Origin: Devosia litorisediminis
Lineage (GTDB): Bacteria; Pseudomonadota; Alphaproteobacteria; Rhizobiales; Devosiaceae
DNA length: 64,000 nucleotides
Assembly (NCBI RefSeq): GCF_018334155.1
Contig: NZ_JAGXTP010000001.1
Span: 1,922,001-1,986,000 of the forward strand
Reading direction: 5' to 3'
Of this stretch, positions 44,799 to 54,441 are shown in pieces. The notes below the pieces were generated by a model that did no database searches, had not been told where the DNA came from, and worked only from the letters and a program-made list of their open reading frames with translations. How positions within the stretch are numbered: the first letter of the stretch is position 1; each line of letters opens with the position of its first letter. The translations under genes and the position numbers were made by a program.

Positions 44799-44824
44799 AA
44801 CGGGGCGGCACTGGCCACCCCGTT
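44799..44824. terminator. bidirectional terminator between DUF1801 and DEAD helicase genes
   Basis: AACGGGG (44799-44805) pairs with CCCCGTT (44818-44824), with GGC/GCC extending the stem inside. Six T follow on the minus strand; on the plus side CTTGATTGTTTCG follows. Confidence 0.75.
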
Positions 44825-44845
44825 CTTGATTGTTTCGTTGCCGTT

Positions 44846-46798
44846 TCAGATCTGCGGCTTGCGCTTGGCCTTGTGATCCTTCTTGGGCGGCTTGGCAGCG
44901 CCATCAGGCTTTCCGGCCCATTTGGGCTTACCCTTGTCCTTGCTTGGCGGTGCCTTGCTGACCTTGGGCGGACGTGGCTTGTCGAAGTCACGCTTTGGCG
45001 CACGCGGCTTGTCAGCGTCAGCAGATGGGTTCCAGGCACCGGTTGCGGGCGCCTCAAAATCATCGGGCTTCAGCCCGGCGGAGCCATAGCGCGCCTGGCG
45101 GTCAGCGCGCTCGGGCCGTGGGGCATTGGGATCATAGCGCTCGATGGGGCCCGGCGGGCGGCGCTGCGATGGTGGTGGACCAGCGCGGCGTTCACCAGGA
45201 CCGTCAACAGCGGTAATTGTCACGCCACGCTCGCCCGAGCCGTTCTTGGCCAGGCTGCGGGAGAATGCGTCGGCCTTCTGGGCGGCCACTTCAAAGATCG
45301 ATTCCGTATCGAAGATGCGGATCGAACCAATAGCGGTCTTGGTGACATCGCCGGCCTTGCACAGCATGGGCAGAAGCCAGCGGGGCTCAGCGCGCTGCTT
45401 GCGGCCAACATTGACCTTGAACCAGGTGCCCCCTTCGAAGCGCTCACGGGTGCGCGGATCGCTGTCGCCGGGTTTGCCGGGCTGCGGGTTTTCCGTGACA
45501 TCCTCGGGCGCAGGCCGGGCCGCGAGTTGCTGACGCAGATAAGCGGCGGCAATGGCTTCGACCGAATGGCGCTCCATCAGCTGCGCGACGAATTCGGCCT
45601 CTTCTTCGGCGACAGGCAGGGTCAGCGCCGTCGCGGTCAGAATGCCTTCGCGATAACGCGCATCGATCTCGGCAGCGGTCGGTGGCGCCATGTTGGTGAC
45701 GTCGAGCTTGGCGGTGCGCAGAATGCGCTGCGCGACATTGCGACGATGCATGGGCGAGATGATGACGCAGGTGCCCTTGCGCCCTGCCCGCCCGGTGCGG
45801 CCCGAACGATGCAGCAGCGTGTCGGGATTGGTGGGCAGGTCGGCGTGGATGACCAGATCAAGATTGGGCAAATCGATGCCGCGGGCGGCCACGTCGGTGG
45901 CCACGCAGATACGCGCGCGACCATCGCGCATGGACTGCAACGCATTGGTGCGCTCGGCCTGGCTGAGTTCGCCGGACAGGGTCACCACGTCGAAGCCGCG
46001 ATTGTGCAGGCGGGCCGAAAGATGTTTGACGCCTTCACGGGTGGAGGCGAACACGATGGTGTTGACCGCCTCAAAGTAGAGGAGCGTGTTGATGATGGCG
46101 TTTTCGCGCTCATTGGATGGGACCAGCATGAGCTTGTAGTCAATGTCGGCGTGCTGTTCGCCGCCGCTGGTGGCTGCCACGCGCAGGGCATCGCGCTGGA
46201 AGGTCTTGGCCAGCTGGGCGATGGGCTTGGGCACCGTTGCCGAGAACAGCAGGGTCCGGCGCTCTTCGGGCGCAGCATCGAGGATAAACTCGAGGTCTTC
46301 GCGGAAGCCCAGATCGAGCATTTCGTCAGCTTCATCGAGCACAACGGCGCGCAGTGCAGACATATCGAGTGCGCCGCGCGTGATGTGATCGCGCAGGCGA
46401 CCGGGGGTGCCAACAACAATGTGGGCACCGCGGTCAAGTGCACGGCGCTCGGTACGGGCATCCATGCCGCCGACGCAGGTCGCCATCTTGGCACCGGCTT
46501 CGGCATAGAGCCACTGCAGTTCGCGTTCGACCTGAAGGGCGAGCTCGCGGGTCGGAGCAATCACCAGTGCCAGCGGTGCGCCAACTGAGGTGAAGCTTTC
46601 AGCTTCGCCGAGCAGCGTGGCGGCAATGGCCATGCCGAAGGCGACAGTCTTGCCCGAACCGGTCTGGGCGGAGACGAGAAGGTCCCGGCCAGCGGTCTCG
46701 GGTTCAATGATTGCGGACTGAACAGGTGTCAGGGTCTCGTAGCCCTTGGTGGCAAGGGCGCGAGCGAGTGGGGCAGAAATGGTATCAGGCAGAGACAA
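44846..46798 (-). CDS. DEAD-box RNA helicase with basic C-terminal tail
   Basis: 650 residues. Motifs in order: Q-motif GYETLTPVQ (19-27), Walker A AQTGSGKT (44-51), PTREL, DEAD (155-158), SAT (186-188), VATDVAARGID and HRSGRTGRAGRKG. A DbpA/CsdA-like RNA-binding domain (about 470-540) and a Lys/Pro-rich tail end it. It unwinds structured RNA, likely in ribosome assembly or cold response. The start is taken as TTG at 46798 (MSLPDTISAPLARAL); an ATG at 46876 would lie next to the predicted transcription start. An extended -10 promoter lies at 46885-46893. Confidence 0.9.
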   Translation of the reverse strand: MSLPDTISAPLARALATKGYETLTPVQSAIIEPETAGRDLLVSAQTGSGKTVAFGMAIAATLLGEAESFTSVGAPLALVIAPTRELALQVERELQWLYAEAGAKMATCVGGMDARTERRALDRGAHIVVGTPGRLRDHITRGALDMSALRAVVLDEADEMLDLGFREDLEFILDAAPEERRTLLFSATVPKPIAQLAKTFQRDALRVAATSGGEQHADIDYKLMLVPSNERENAIINTLLYFEAVNTIVFASTREGVKHLSARLHNRGFDVVTLSGELSQAERTNALQSMRDGRARICVATDVAARGIDLPNLDLVIHADLPTNPDTLLHRSGRTGRAGRKGTCVIISPMHRRNVAQRILRTAKLDVTNMAPPTAAEIDARYREGILTATALTLPVAEEEAEFVAQLMERHSVEAIAAAYLRQQLAARPAPEDVTENPQPGKPGDSDPRTRERFEGGTWFKVNVGRKQRAEPRWLLPMLCKAGDVTKTAIGSIRIFDTESIFEVAAQKADAFSRSLAKNGSGERGVTITAVDGPGERRAGPPPSQRRPPGPIERYDPNAPRPERADRQARYGSAGLKPDDFEAPATGAWNPSADADKPRAPKRDFDKPRPPKVSKAPPSKDKGKPKWAGKPDGAAKPPKKDHKAKRKPQI

Positions 46799-46884
46799 TG
46801 GGTATCTTTCGGGTGGGGGAGAACACCGACCCGAACCTCCCCTTGATGGTCGAGAGGGCGCGAAGGCATTCTGCATTCTGGTGC

Positions 46885-46893
46885 ATTATAGCA
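46885..46893 (-). promoter_or_regulatory. extended -10 promoter of the DEAD helicase gene
   Basis: Minus-strand TGCTATAAT is a perfect extended -10. It would start transcription near 46878, leaving an ~80-nt leader before the TTG at 46798. No convincing -35 is seen. Confidence 0.5.
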
Positions 46894-46905
46894 CAAACAA
46901 GCAAA

Positions 46906-46929
46906 AAGGCCGCCCCGGCGGGCGGCCTT
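46906..46929 (-). terminator. terminator after ndk
   Basis: AAGGCCGCCC (46906-46915) and GGGCGGCCTT (46920-46929) form a perfect 10-bp stem with a 4-nt loop; the minus strand continues with TTTTTG. It lies 25 bp past the ndk stop and upstream of the helicase promoter. Confidence 0.85.
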
Positions 46930-46954
46930 CGAATTCGTATCGGTTCAGGACCGA

Positions 46955-47377
46955 TTAGCCGACGAGTTCGTCGTCGTTGAAGAAGAACTTGATTTCTTCA
47001 GCAGCGGTTTCCGGAGCGTCCGAACCGTGCACCGAGTTTTCGCCGATCGAGAGAGCGAATTCCTTGCGAACGGTGCCTTCAGCAGCGTTCTCAGGGTTGG
47101 TAGCGCCCATGACTTCGCGGTTCTTCAGGATGGCGTTTTCGCCTTCGAGAACCTGGACGACGACGGGCGAAGCAATCATCTGCTCGACCAGTTCACCAAA
47201 GAAGGGGCGTTCCTTGTGGACTGCATAGAAGCCTTCGGCCTGGGCGCGGGTCATGTGGATCTTCTTGAGCGCGATCGGGCGCAGACCGGCTTCCTCGAAC
47301 TTGGCAATGATCTTGCCGATCAGGTTGCGACGGACGGCATCGGGCTTGATGATGGAGAAGGTGCGTTCGAGCGCCAT
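46955..47377 (-). CDS. ndk: nucleoside diphosphate kinase
   Basis: 140 residues. The phosphohistidine is His117 in [23 protein letters not shown] and GPTNPENA-like [18 protein letters not shown] are also typical. It balances nucleoside triphosphates using ATP. The ATG at 47377 follows AAGGA and gives [13 protein letters not shown], the normal start; a longer open frame upstream is not conserved-looking. It is divergent from the ABC-F gene. Confidence 0.96.
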   Translation of the reverse strand: MALERTFSIIKPDAVRRNLIGKIIAKFEEAGLRPIALKKIHMTRAQAEGFYAVHKERPFFGELVEQMIASPVVVQVLEGENAILKNREVMGATNPENAAEGTVRKEFALSIGENSVHGSDAPETAAEEIKFFFNDDELVG

Positions 47378-47588
47378 GGATAAGATCCTTGAATGGGTCT
47401 GTAGGGAATGGTGGCGCCTTGTAGCGGGAGACTTTGACGGAGGCAAGACGGGGCAGACATGCGTCAACGCCGGTTGCCATTGGGCGCGGTAAACTTTATC
47501 CAGCGGCAAAGACTTTTTTTGTGGGTACGCGCACGGCCTGAGCCGATGCGCTGTTTCGCCTGCCCCTCTTCCATAGATTGCCGTTGCC

Positions 47589-49451
47589 ATGCTCTCGATC
47601 AACAACCTCACCTACCGTATTCAGGGTCGCGAACTGTTCGAGGACGCGTCTGTGGTGCTGCCGACCGGATCCAAGACCGGTTTTGTCGGCAAGAACGGGA
47701 CGGGCAAGACGACGCTGTTCCATCTGATCCAGGAGCATATCCACCCCGATGCGGGCGGGATCGAACTGGTCAAGAAGGCCCGTATTGGCGCGGTGGCGCA
47801 GGAAGCTCCCGCTGGCAATGAGACCGTGCTGGACGTTGTGATGTCGGCCGACAAGGAACGCACGGCGCTGATGGCGGAGGCGGAAACAGCAACCGACCCC
47901 GACCGGATTGGCGAGATCTATATCCGGCTGGCTGATATCGACGCCTACACAGCGGAGGCACGCGCCTCGTCCATTCTCAAGGGTCTGGGCTTTGAGCAGG
48001 ATCGGCAGAATTCGCCGACCCATGAATTGTCGGGTGGCTGGCGCATGCGTGTGGCCCTGGCCGGTGTGCTGTTCAGCCAGCCCGACCTGCTGCTGCTCGA
48101 TGAGCCCACCAACTATCTCGACCTTGAAGGCACGCTGTGGCTGGAGAAATATCTCTCCACCTATCCCTATACCGTGTTCATGATCAGCCATGACCGCGAC
48201 CTGCTGAACAAGTCAGTCAATTCAATCATCCATCTCGAGCACCGCAAGCTGACCTTCTACAAGGGCAATTACGACACGTTCGAGAGCACGCGTCGCATGC
48301 AGATGGAGCTCAACAACAAGGGGCGCGAGAAGTCGCTCGACCAGATCGCCCATATGCAGAAATTCGTGGACCGTTTCGGCGCCTCGGCGACCAAGGCCAA
48401 GCAGGCGCAGGCCCGCATGAAGATGATTGCCAAGCTCAAGCCGCCCGCAGCGATGTTTGACGAGTACTCTGCGCCATTCACTTTCCCGCAGCCCAAGACC
48501 GAGCAGGCGATGCCGATGATCTCGCTGGACGGGGCTTCGGCGGGCTATGGCGACAAGACCATTCTGCGCCACATCAATATGCGCATCGATCCCGGTGATC
48601 GTATCGCGCTGATCGGGGTGAACGGTAACGGCAAGTCGACCTTTGCCAAGCTGCTGGCCGGCGATATCAAGCCAATGGGCGGTACCTTCGCCAAGGGCAA
48701 AAAGCTGGAAATCGCGCATTTTGCCCAGCATCAAATGGACAAGCTCAAGCCCGAATGGACACCGTTCGAGCACATCGTGGACATCATGCCGACCGATAGC
48801 GAAAGCCGTCGTCGCTCGCGGCTGAGTCAGATGGGCCTGACCAAATCGCGCATGGACACGCTGGCCAAAAATCTCTCCGGTGGCGAGCGCGCCCGCCTGT
48901 TGATGGGCCTGATCACCTTTTCGGGTCCGGGCATGATGATCCTGGATGAGCCAACCAACCATCTGGACATCGACAGCCGCGATGCGCTGGTACACGCGCT
49001 CAATGACTATGAAGGCGCGGTACTGATCATCAGCCATGATCGCCATCTGATCGAAGCCACTTGCGATACGCTGTGGATCGCCGAGGGTGGCACGATCCGA
49101 GTGCTCGACGAGGATCTGGACAGCTACCAGAATTCGATCACCTCTGCCAAAGAGAGCAAGGGCGGCACCAAGGCCGAACGCAAGGCCAACAAGCAGGAAG
49201 CCGCGGCCAAGCGCGCCGAGATCGCGCCGATCAAGAGCGCCATTAAGGATGCGGAAACCAAGATCGCCCGTTTGAAGCGGGAAATCGACAAAATAGATGC
49301 CCAGCTCGAGGATCCCAAAGTCTACAATGGCAGCCCGGAACAGGTGATCGTTCTGGGCAAGGACAAAGCCCGTTTCAGCAACGATCTTGAAGCAACCGAA
49401 GAGCAATGGCTGGCGTTGAGCGCCGAGCTGGAGACTGCCGAAAGCGCATGA
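47589..49451 (+). CDS. ABC-F family ATPase (YheS/Uup-like)
   Basis: 620 residues with two ABC domains on one chain and no membrane part. Walker A boxes are GKNGTGKT (34-41) and GVNGNGKS (343-350); signature LSGGWRMR (from 148) and LSGGERAR (from 429); DEPTN at 171-175 and 453-457. A linker with [21 protein letters not shown] [16 protein letters not shown] lies between, and a charged coiled coil (about 520-615) ends it. ABC-F proteins act on ribosomes or in stress. The cupin gene downstream overlaps by 4 bp. Confidence 0.92.
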   Translation: MLSINNLTYRIQGRELFEDASVVLPTGSKTGFVGKNGTGKTTLFHLIQEHIHPDAGGIELVKKARIGAVAQEAPAGNETVLDVVMSADKERTALMAEAETATDPDRIGEIYIRLADIDAYTAEARASSILKGLGFEQDRQNSPTHELSGGWRMRVALAGVLFSQPDLLLLDEPTNYLDLEGTLWLEKYLSTYPYTVFMISHDRDLLNKSVNSIIHLEHRKLTFYKGNYDTFESTRRMQMELNNKGREKSLDQIAHMQKFVDRFGASATKAKQAQARMKMIAKLKPPAAMFDEYSAPFTFPQPKTEQAMPMISLDGASAGYGDKTILRHINMRIDPGDRIALIGVNGNGKSTFAKLLAGDIKPMGGTFAKGKKLEIAHFAQHQMDKLKPEWTPFEHIVDIMPTDSESRRRSRLSQMGLTKSRMDTLAKNLSGGERARLLMGLITFSGPGMMILDEPTNHLDIDSRDALVHALNDYEGAVLIISHDRHLIEATCDTLWIAEGGTIRVLDEDLDSYQNSITSAKESKGGTKAERKANKQEAAAKRAEIAPIKSAIKDAETKIARLKREIDKIDAQLEDPKVYNGSPEQVIVLGKDKARFSNDLEATEEQWLALSAELETAESA

Positions 49452-49879
49452 GCAAACTCGCCGCAAAAGATGTGATCTTTACCCTTGGGTTGCAGCGGCA
49501 CCCCGAGGGCGGCTGGTACGCACAGACGTTTGAGGACGAGTCCAAAGCCGATGGTCGCTCGCGATCGACGGCGATCTACTATCTGCTTGAGCGCGGCGAT
49601 GTTTCGGCCTGGCATCGCGTCGATGCTGTTGAAGCCTGGCACTTTTATACCGGCGCGCCCCTTACTCTGCGGGTTTCGGACGGCATAACCGTCGACAGCT
49701 TTGTGCTGGGGCCTGATCTCGAAGCGGGTCAACGTCCGCAGATGATCGTGCCGCGATCAGCATGGCAATCGGCCCAAAGCACAGGTGACTGGACGCTTGT
49801 GGGTTGCACGGTTGCACCGGGTTTCAGATTTTCCGGCTTCGAGATGGCGGCACCTGGGTGGGAGCCCGGCCGCGATTAA
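49448..49879 (+). CDS. cupin DUF985 family protein
   Basis: 143 residues forming a cupin barrel like yeast YML079w: LGLQRHPEGGWYAQTFEDES, TAIYYLLERGDVSAWHRVDA and EAWHFYTGAPLTLRVSDG. End region LVGCTVAPGFRFSGFEMA is the DUF985 hallmark. The role is unknown. The ATG at 49448 overlaps the ABC-F stop in ATGA; an upstream in-frame start is inside the ABC-F gene. Confidence 0.9.
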   Translation: MSKLAAKDVIFTLGLQRHPEGGWYAQTFEDESKADGRSRSTAIYYLLERGDVSAWHRVDAVEAWHFYTGAPLTLRVSDGITVDSFVLGPDLEAGQRPQMIVPRSAWQSAQSTGDWTLVGCTVAPGFRFSGFEMAAPGWEPGRD

Positions 49880-49957
49880 CCGGCTGGAGCTCGCGTCGTT
49901 GACAGGCTGGGCAGCGTGCCGTCTGTTACACCCATGAATTGCAGGCGAATGACCATC

Positions 49958-50812
49958 ATGCGTGACTTTGGCTGCCGCCTCACGGCTATGTTGCTGATCT
50001 GGATCGTTGGGCTGACGGCTCTCGCCCAGGCAGGGAGCCTGAGCAAGCAGGAATTCGCCGAACAGCGCCGCTTCGCCTACAATAACAGCATGTTCGTGCT
50101 CTACCATGAGGTGGCGCACCTGCTATTCGACCAGCTCGACCTGCCGGTGCTGGGCCGCGAGGAAGACGCTGCCGATAATCTGGCCACCTGGACACTGCTC
50201 AACAAGGGCTCGGCGCGGGCGGACCGCGCACTGGCTGACTCGGTTCGGGGCTGGTTTCTGTCCGGCGTTGCCTATGACAGCGGGGGTTCGGAAAGCGACT
50301 ATGCTGCCCCTCATATTCTGGACAAGCAGCGGGCCTACCAGATTGTCTGCCTGATGGTGGGCAAGGACGCGGTGGCGTTCCGCTCGATGGCCAACACCTA
50401 TCACCTATCGCGCGACCGGCAGGACAGTTGCCACTGGGATTACGAGATGGTCGACCGTGGTCTTTTGAGCGTTCTCAATCGCCATAGTGCAAAGACCGGG
50501 CCGGGCAGCGATGTGACAGTCACCTATCACGCTGTCGGTGGCCGGTTGGCTGACGCTGCCGACGCGTTCAAATCCAGCGGTGTGTTCGATCAGGTCGCCG
50601 ATGAAATTCGCCGCAATTACAGCCTGCGTGAGCCGGTGCAGTTCAACGCAAAGCGTTGCGGCGAGGCCAATGCATTTTATGATCCGGACAATGCAGAGAT
50701 TATCTTCTGCTACGAGCTAATGCAGGATTATATGGATATCTACGCGGCCAATATGCCCAAATCTGCGCCCGAGGCAGGCCGGATGAATGGCAATAAGGAC
50801 AAGCACCAATAG
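49958..50812 (+). CDS. DUF4344 putative metallopeptidase (first copy)
   Basis: 284 residues. An N-terminal signal (LTAMLLIWIVGLTALAQAG) is followed by a zinc-peptidase motif HEVAH (50-54) in VLYHEVAHLLFDQLDLPVLG, then REEDAADNLAT with acidic residues as a likely third ligand. Later AYQIVCLMVGKDAVAF and KRCGEANAFYDPDN are shared with the next gene. The product should be periplasmic, substrate unknown. Several upstream starts (49916 GTG, 49934, 49949) are possible; 49958 keeps the signal peptide compact. Confidence 0.85.
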   Translation: MRDFGCRLTAMLLIWIVGLTALAQAGSLSKQEFAEQRRFAYNNSMFVLYHEVAHLLFDQLDLPVLGREEDAADNLATWTLLNKGSARADRALADSVRGWFLSGVAYDSGGSESDYAAPHILDKQRAYQIVCLMVGKDAVAFRSMANTYHLSRDRQDSCHWDYEMVDRGLLSVLNRHSAKTGPGSDVTVTYHAVGGRLADAADAFKSSGVFDQVADEIRRNYSLREPVQFNAKRCGEANAFYDPDNAEIIFCYELMQDYMDIYAANMPKSAPEAGRMNGNKDKHQ

Positions 50813-50848
50813 CGCTGCTTAAAGGCGCTGCTACCGGGGGACACCGAC

Positions 50849-51655
50849 ATGAAGATACTGACTGCTGCCACACTGTTGCTGGCTGCTGGCCTGAGCCTGC
50901 CTGTTCACGCCCAGGAGGTAAGCGAGGACGACGCGGCGTGGGCGATGGACTTCGCCATGCACGACGCCGTTTTCACCATGTATCACGAGATCGGCCACAT
51001 GCTGGTGGGCGAACTGGGCCTGCCCGTGCTGGGCAAGGAAGAGGACGCCGCTGACTCACTGGCAACAATTCTGCTGCTGACCGATGAAGAAGATGATGAT
51101 GCCTATGAGGCGCTGATCGACAGCGCCGATGGCTGGTATTTCAACGCGGTGAACTCCACCGGCTCGGGCGTGGACGACTTCTCCTATTATGACGAGCACA
51201 GTCTCGACATTCAGCGGGCCTACGCCATGGTTTGCATGATGGTAGGCAAGGATCCAGACGCCTTCGCAGAGACAGCGGACGAATATGGCCTCGAAGCAGA
51301 GCAGCAGGAAAATTGCGCCTATACGTTCGACCAAGCCATCACATCCTGGGCGGTGGTGCTCGAGCAGCACGAAGTGACGGACGCCCGCGGCGCCGAAATC
51401 TCGGTTGTCTATGAGGAGGCTGGCGATTTCACCGAATTTGCCAACGAGTTGGAAGCGCGGCAGGTGCTGGAGCGGGCGGCCGATCTTATCATGGCCGGCT
51501 ATGTGCTACCGGGCCCGGTGACCTTCCGCGCAACGCAATGCGGTCAGGCCAATGCCTTTTACAGCCCCGGCGATAGCGAAGTGATCTATTGCTATGAACT
51601 GGCCGAGGAAATGTTCCGGCTCTACATCAACGACATTCTGCCTGCCTATCAATAG
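50849..51655 (+). CDS. DUF4344 putative metallopeptidase (second copy)
   Basis: 268 residues. The signal peptide is MKILTAATLLLAAGLSLPVH with cleavage after AQ-like AHAQ. HEIGH (46-50) in MYHEIGHMLVGELGLPVLGK precedes EEDAADSLAT. Shared blocks with the first copy include AYAMVCMMVGKDPDAF and TQCGQANAFYSPGDSEVIYC. It is more acidic than the first. A strong GGGGGAC lies before the ATG. It starts 36 bp after the first copy, so the two arose by tandem duplication and are cotranscribed. Confidence 0.88.
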   Translation: MKILTAATLLLAAGLSLPVHAQEVSEDDAAWAMDFAMHDAVFTMYHEIGHMLVGELGLPVLGKEEDAADSLATILLLTDEEDDDAYEALIDSADGWYFNAVNSTGSGVDDFSYYDEHSLDIQRAYAMVCMMVGKDPDAFAETADEYGLEAEQQENCAYTFDQAITSWAVVLEQHEVTDARGAEISVVYEEAGDFTEFANELEARQVLERAADLIMAGYVLPGPVTFRATQCGQANAFYSPGDSEVIYCYELAEEMFRLYINDILPAYQ

Positions 51656-51679
51656 GGTAAAGTCCCCTGCCCGGCCCGG

Positions 51680-52297
51680 TCAGCTGAAGCCGACATAGCG
51701 GCCGGGCTTGTGATTGAAGCCAATGATCAGATTGAGCATCAGCGCGCCCAGGATCGAGTAGACAACCCGGTCCAGCGGCAGCACGAAAAAAGCGGCTACC
51801 AGAATGATCGCATCAACGCCAAGCTGGAAGTAGCCCGCACGAATGTTGAAGTTTTCCTGCAGGTAAAGCGCCAGGATATTGATGCCGCCGACGCTGGCCT
51901 TGTGGCGGAACAGCGAGAGAATGCCCAATCCCATCATGCCACCGCCCACCAGGCTGGCGAAAAGCGGGTGGACCGATGCGATATCGAGCCACTCGGGAAT
52001 GTGCGCGCTGAAATAGGACACCAGCCCGACGCAGACGAAGGTCTTGATGGCAAAGGGCCAGCCCATGCGCAGCACGGCCAGAATGTAGAATGGCAGGTTG
52101 ATGGCAAAAAACAGCCAGCCAAATGGAATGCCGGTGCCGTATTGCAGCAGCAGGGCGAGACCCGCCGTACTGCCTGTTGTCAGGGTGACCTGCGCGTACA
52201 ATACGATGCCGAGGGAGACCAGCATGGTGCCGATCAGCATGGCAAAAATGTCTTCGTGCAGTTTGTGACGGCTTGGCGTCGAGAGATCCGGTGTCAT
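51680..52297 (-). CDS. YitT family membrane protein
   Basis: 205 residues, five or six membrane helices. Family pattern: MLIGTMLVSLGIVLYAQVTL, TTGSTAGLALLLQYGTGIPF and the block ASVGGINILALYLQENFNIR. It lacks the C-terminal DUF2179 domain common in Firmicutes. The function is not known. The start overlaps the holC stop by 4 bp. Confidence 0.88.
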   Translation of the reverse strand: MTPDLSTPSRHKLHEDIFAMLIGTMLVSLGIVLYAQVTLTTGSTAGLALLLQYGTGIPFGWLFFAINLPFYILAVLRMGWPFAIKTFVCVGLVSYFSAHIPEWLDIASVHPLFASLVGGGMMGLGILSLFRHKASVGGINILALYLQENFNIRAGYFQLGVDAIILVAAFFVLPLDRVVYSILGALMLNLIIGFNHKPGRYVGFS

Positions 52298-52740
52298 GCT
52301 TTTTTGATCCAGCGGCCGTCAGATTCCTGCTGCCAATAGGTGAGTTGAGACGTTCCCTTGAGTGCGCGCCAGGCCAGTCGGGCCTCGGCGACAGCATCCG
52401 GGTCGTGGCCCGAGAACATATAGACAATGCGCTCATAGCCCTCGGCTGATTGCGGCACGGCCCGATCCACAAAGAAGCGGCAGACCGCTCCATTGGGATT
52501 GTCGGTCTCGGTAGTGATCAGAATGGGCTGGTGGCTATCGGTCTCGGCGCCCGCCAGGCCATGGGCAAGAAAACTATCGTCGCGGTAGGTCCACAAATGG
52601 GCATCAAGCGCTTCGGCCCGTTCGCTGGAGCCGACCTCGACAATGGAGCGCCAGCCCCGCTCGATAGTCTTTTCCAGCAATTGAGGAAGGACCGCCTCGA
52701 GCGGGCGCGGTTCGAGATGATAAAAGAGCACGTCAGCCAT
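52294..52740 (-). CDS. holC: DNA polymerase III chi subunit
   Basis: 148 residues: ADVLFYHLEPRPLEAVLPQL, LLEKTIERGWRSIVEVGS, DAHLWTYRDDSFLAHGLAG and the end YWQQESDGRWIKKA. Chi links the clamp loader to SSB. It is 9 bp downstream of pepA on the same strand, the usual proteobacterial order, and overlaps the YitT gene. Confidence 0.93.
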   Translation of the reverse strand: MADVLFYHLEPRPLEAVLPQLLEKTIERGWRSIVEVGSSERAEALDAHLWTYRDDSFLAHGLAGAETDSHQPILITTETDNPNGAVCRFFVDRAVPQSAEGYERIVYMFSGHDPDAVAEARLAWRALKGTSQLTYWQQESDGRWIKKA

Positions 52741-52749
52741 TGCTGTACC

Positions 52750-54231
52750 CTAGCCCTGGTAGTGGTCCCGCACCAGCCGATCGAGCAGTGCAACGCCAAA
52801 GCCGGGCGCCCACGAGGAGTTGACCTCGGTGGCGGTGACGCCAAAGGCGGTGCCGGCAATGTCGAGATGAGCCCAGGGCACATCGTTGACGAAACGCTGT
52901 AGGAACTGCGCCGCAGTGATGGAGCCAGCGGGCCGACCGACCGAATTGCGGATATCGGCAAACTTGGATTCGACCATCTTGTCATAGACGGGGGTCAGCG
53001 GCATGCGCCACAGCTTCTCATTGGCGGCAAGGCCCGCACCGAGCAGCTTGTTGGCCAAATCATCATTGTTGGAGAACAGGCCGGCATGTTCATGGCCCAG
53101 GGCCACAATGATGGCGCCTGTCAGTGTGGCCAGATTGATCATGAATTTGGGCTTGAAACGGTCCTGAGTGTACCAGAGCGCATCGGCCAGAACGAGGCGC
53201 CCCTCGGCATCGGTGTTGATGACCTCAATCGTGGTGCCGCTCATTGCGGTGACAATGTCACCGGGCCGGACGGCATTGCCAGACGGCATGTTCTCAACCA
53301 GGCCAATCACGCCGACGACGTTGACCGGTGCCTTGCGGGTTGCCAGCGCACACATCAGGCCGGTGACCGCAGCGGCGCCGCCCATGTCGCCCTTCATGTC
53401 TTCCATGGAGCCAGCTGGCTTGATGGAAATGCCGCCGGTGTCAAATACGACGCCCTTGCCGACAAAGGCGAGCGGCGCCTCATCGGCCTTGCCGCCCTTC
53501 CAGTGCATGACCACCAGACGGGCGGGACGTTCGGAGCCCTTGGCCACGCACAGCAGCGACCCCATGCCCAGCTTTTCGAGGGCTTCTGGTTCAAGAATTT
53601 CGACCTCGAGGCCGAGTTGTGCAAGTTCAGCTGCGCGGGCCGCAAACTCTACCGGTCCGAGCACGTTGGCCGGTTCGTTTACCAGATCGCGCGCCAGCAG
53701 CGTGCCGTCGACGGTGGCATTGCGATCGGTAATGGCCTGATCAGCAGCACCGGGGTCAGCAACGTGCAGTGTAATGGTCAGGCTGGCCGGGGCGTCATCA
53801 GCGCGGGAGGACTTGTACTTGTCGAACCGATAATTGCGCAGCCGCAGGCCGGCGGCCAGCTCAGCGATCGCAGCCGGCGTGGCTTGTGCCTCATCAATCA
53901 CCACGGCAATTGTGTCGACCTTGGTCGCAGCGATCTTGGCCATGAGCGAGCCACCACGATCGGTCCAGCCATTGAGCGGGGCATCACCCTCGGCCTTGCC
54001 AGAGCCCAGAACGAGCAGACGCGAGCCGGCCTGCCCGATAATATCGAGTGCCTGACCCTGGCGACCGGTAAATGCCCCGGCTTTCGCCGATTGGGCCCAG
54101 TCCAGGCCCGTTGCCGACCAGTTAGCGGCGGCAGCACCGGATGGGGCCTGCCCTTCGGCGGCGTAAATAACAGTGAGGGCGGCGGCGGTGGCAGAATGGG
54201 CAGCTGTACGGATATCAAGGGACTGGGACAT
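52750..54231 (-). CDS. pepA: leucyl aminopeptidase
   Basis: 493 residues, family M17. The two-zinc site is Lys259, Asp264, Asp282, Asp341 and Glu343; the second signature is [14 protein letters not shown], with Lys271 and Arg345 also kept. It removes N-terminal residues from peptides, and in some bacteria it binds DNA. It heads pepA-holC-yitT on the minus strand and is divergent from lptF across a 210-bp gap. Confidence 0.95.
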   Translation of the reverse strand: MSQSLDIRTAAHSATAAALTVIYAAEGQAPSGAAAANWSATGLDWAQSAKAGAFTGRQGQALDIIGQAGSRLLVLGSGKAEGDAPLNGWTDRGGSLMAKIAATKVDTIAVVIDEAQATPAAIAELAAGLRLRNYRFDKYKSSRADDAPASLTITLHVADPGAADQAITDRNATVDGTLLARDLVNEPANVLGPVEFAARAAELAQLGLEVEILEPEALEKLGMGSLLCVAKGSERPARLVVMHWKGGKADEAPLAFVGKGVVFDTGGISIKPAGSMEDMKGDMGGAAAVTGLMCALATRKAPVNVVGVIGLVENMPSGNAVRPGDIVTAMSGTTIEVINTDAEGRLVLADALWYTQDRFKPKFMINLATLTGAIIVALGHEHAGLFSNNDDLANKLLGAGLAANEKLWRMPLTPVYDKMVESKFADIRNSVGRPAGSITAAQFLQRFVNDVPWAHLDIAGTAFGVTATEVNSSWAPGFGVALLDRLVRDHYQG

Positions 54232-54441
54232 GAAAAGCCTTGGTGGGCGAAGCGGCGCAAAGCGCGCGAAGGAATGATTGGCTTACATTGAGATGTTTGG
54301 GCGGCGCGTCAATCCCGCAACAGGGCTACGGACAAATCGGCGCGGGGTGTCTTGGGCGCTTGTCTGCCTGGGCGAACTGCACCAAGGTCCGCGCATTGAT
54401 CGAGACACAATTGCGGCATCTGGAGGCGCTACTCAGATAGC

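Noticed and set aside
44873..46588. 571-codon plus-strand frame opposite the DEAD helicase
   Set aside because: Antisense shadow; helicase motifs on the minus strand are unambiguous.
48222..49466. 414-codon minus-strand frame opposite the ABC-F gene
   Set aside because: Antisense shadow of a gene with two complete ABC domains.
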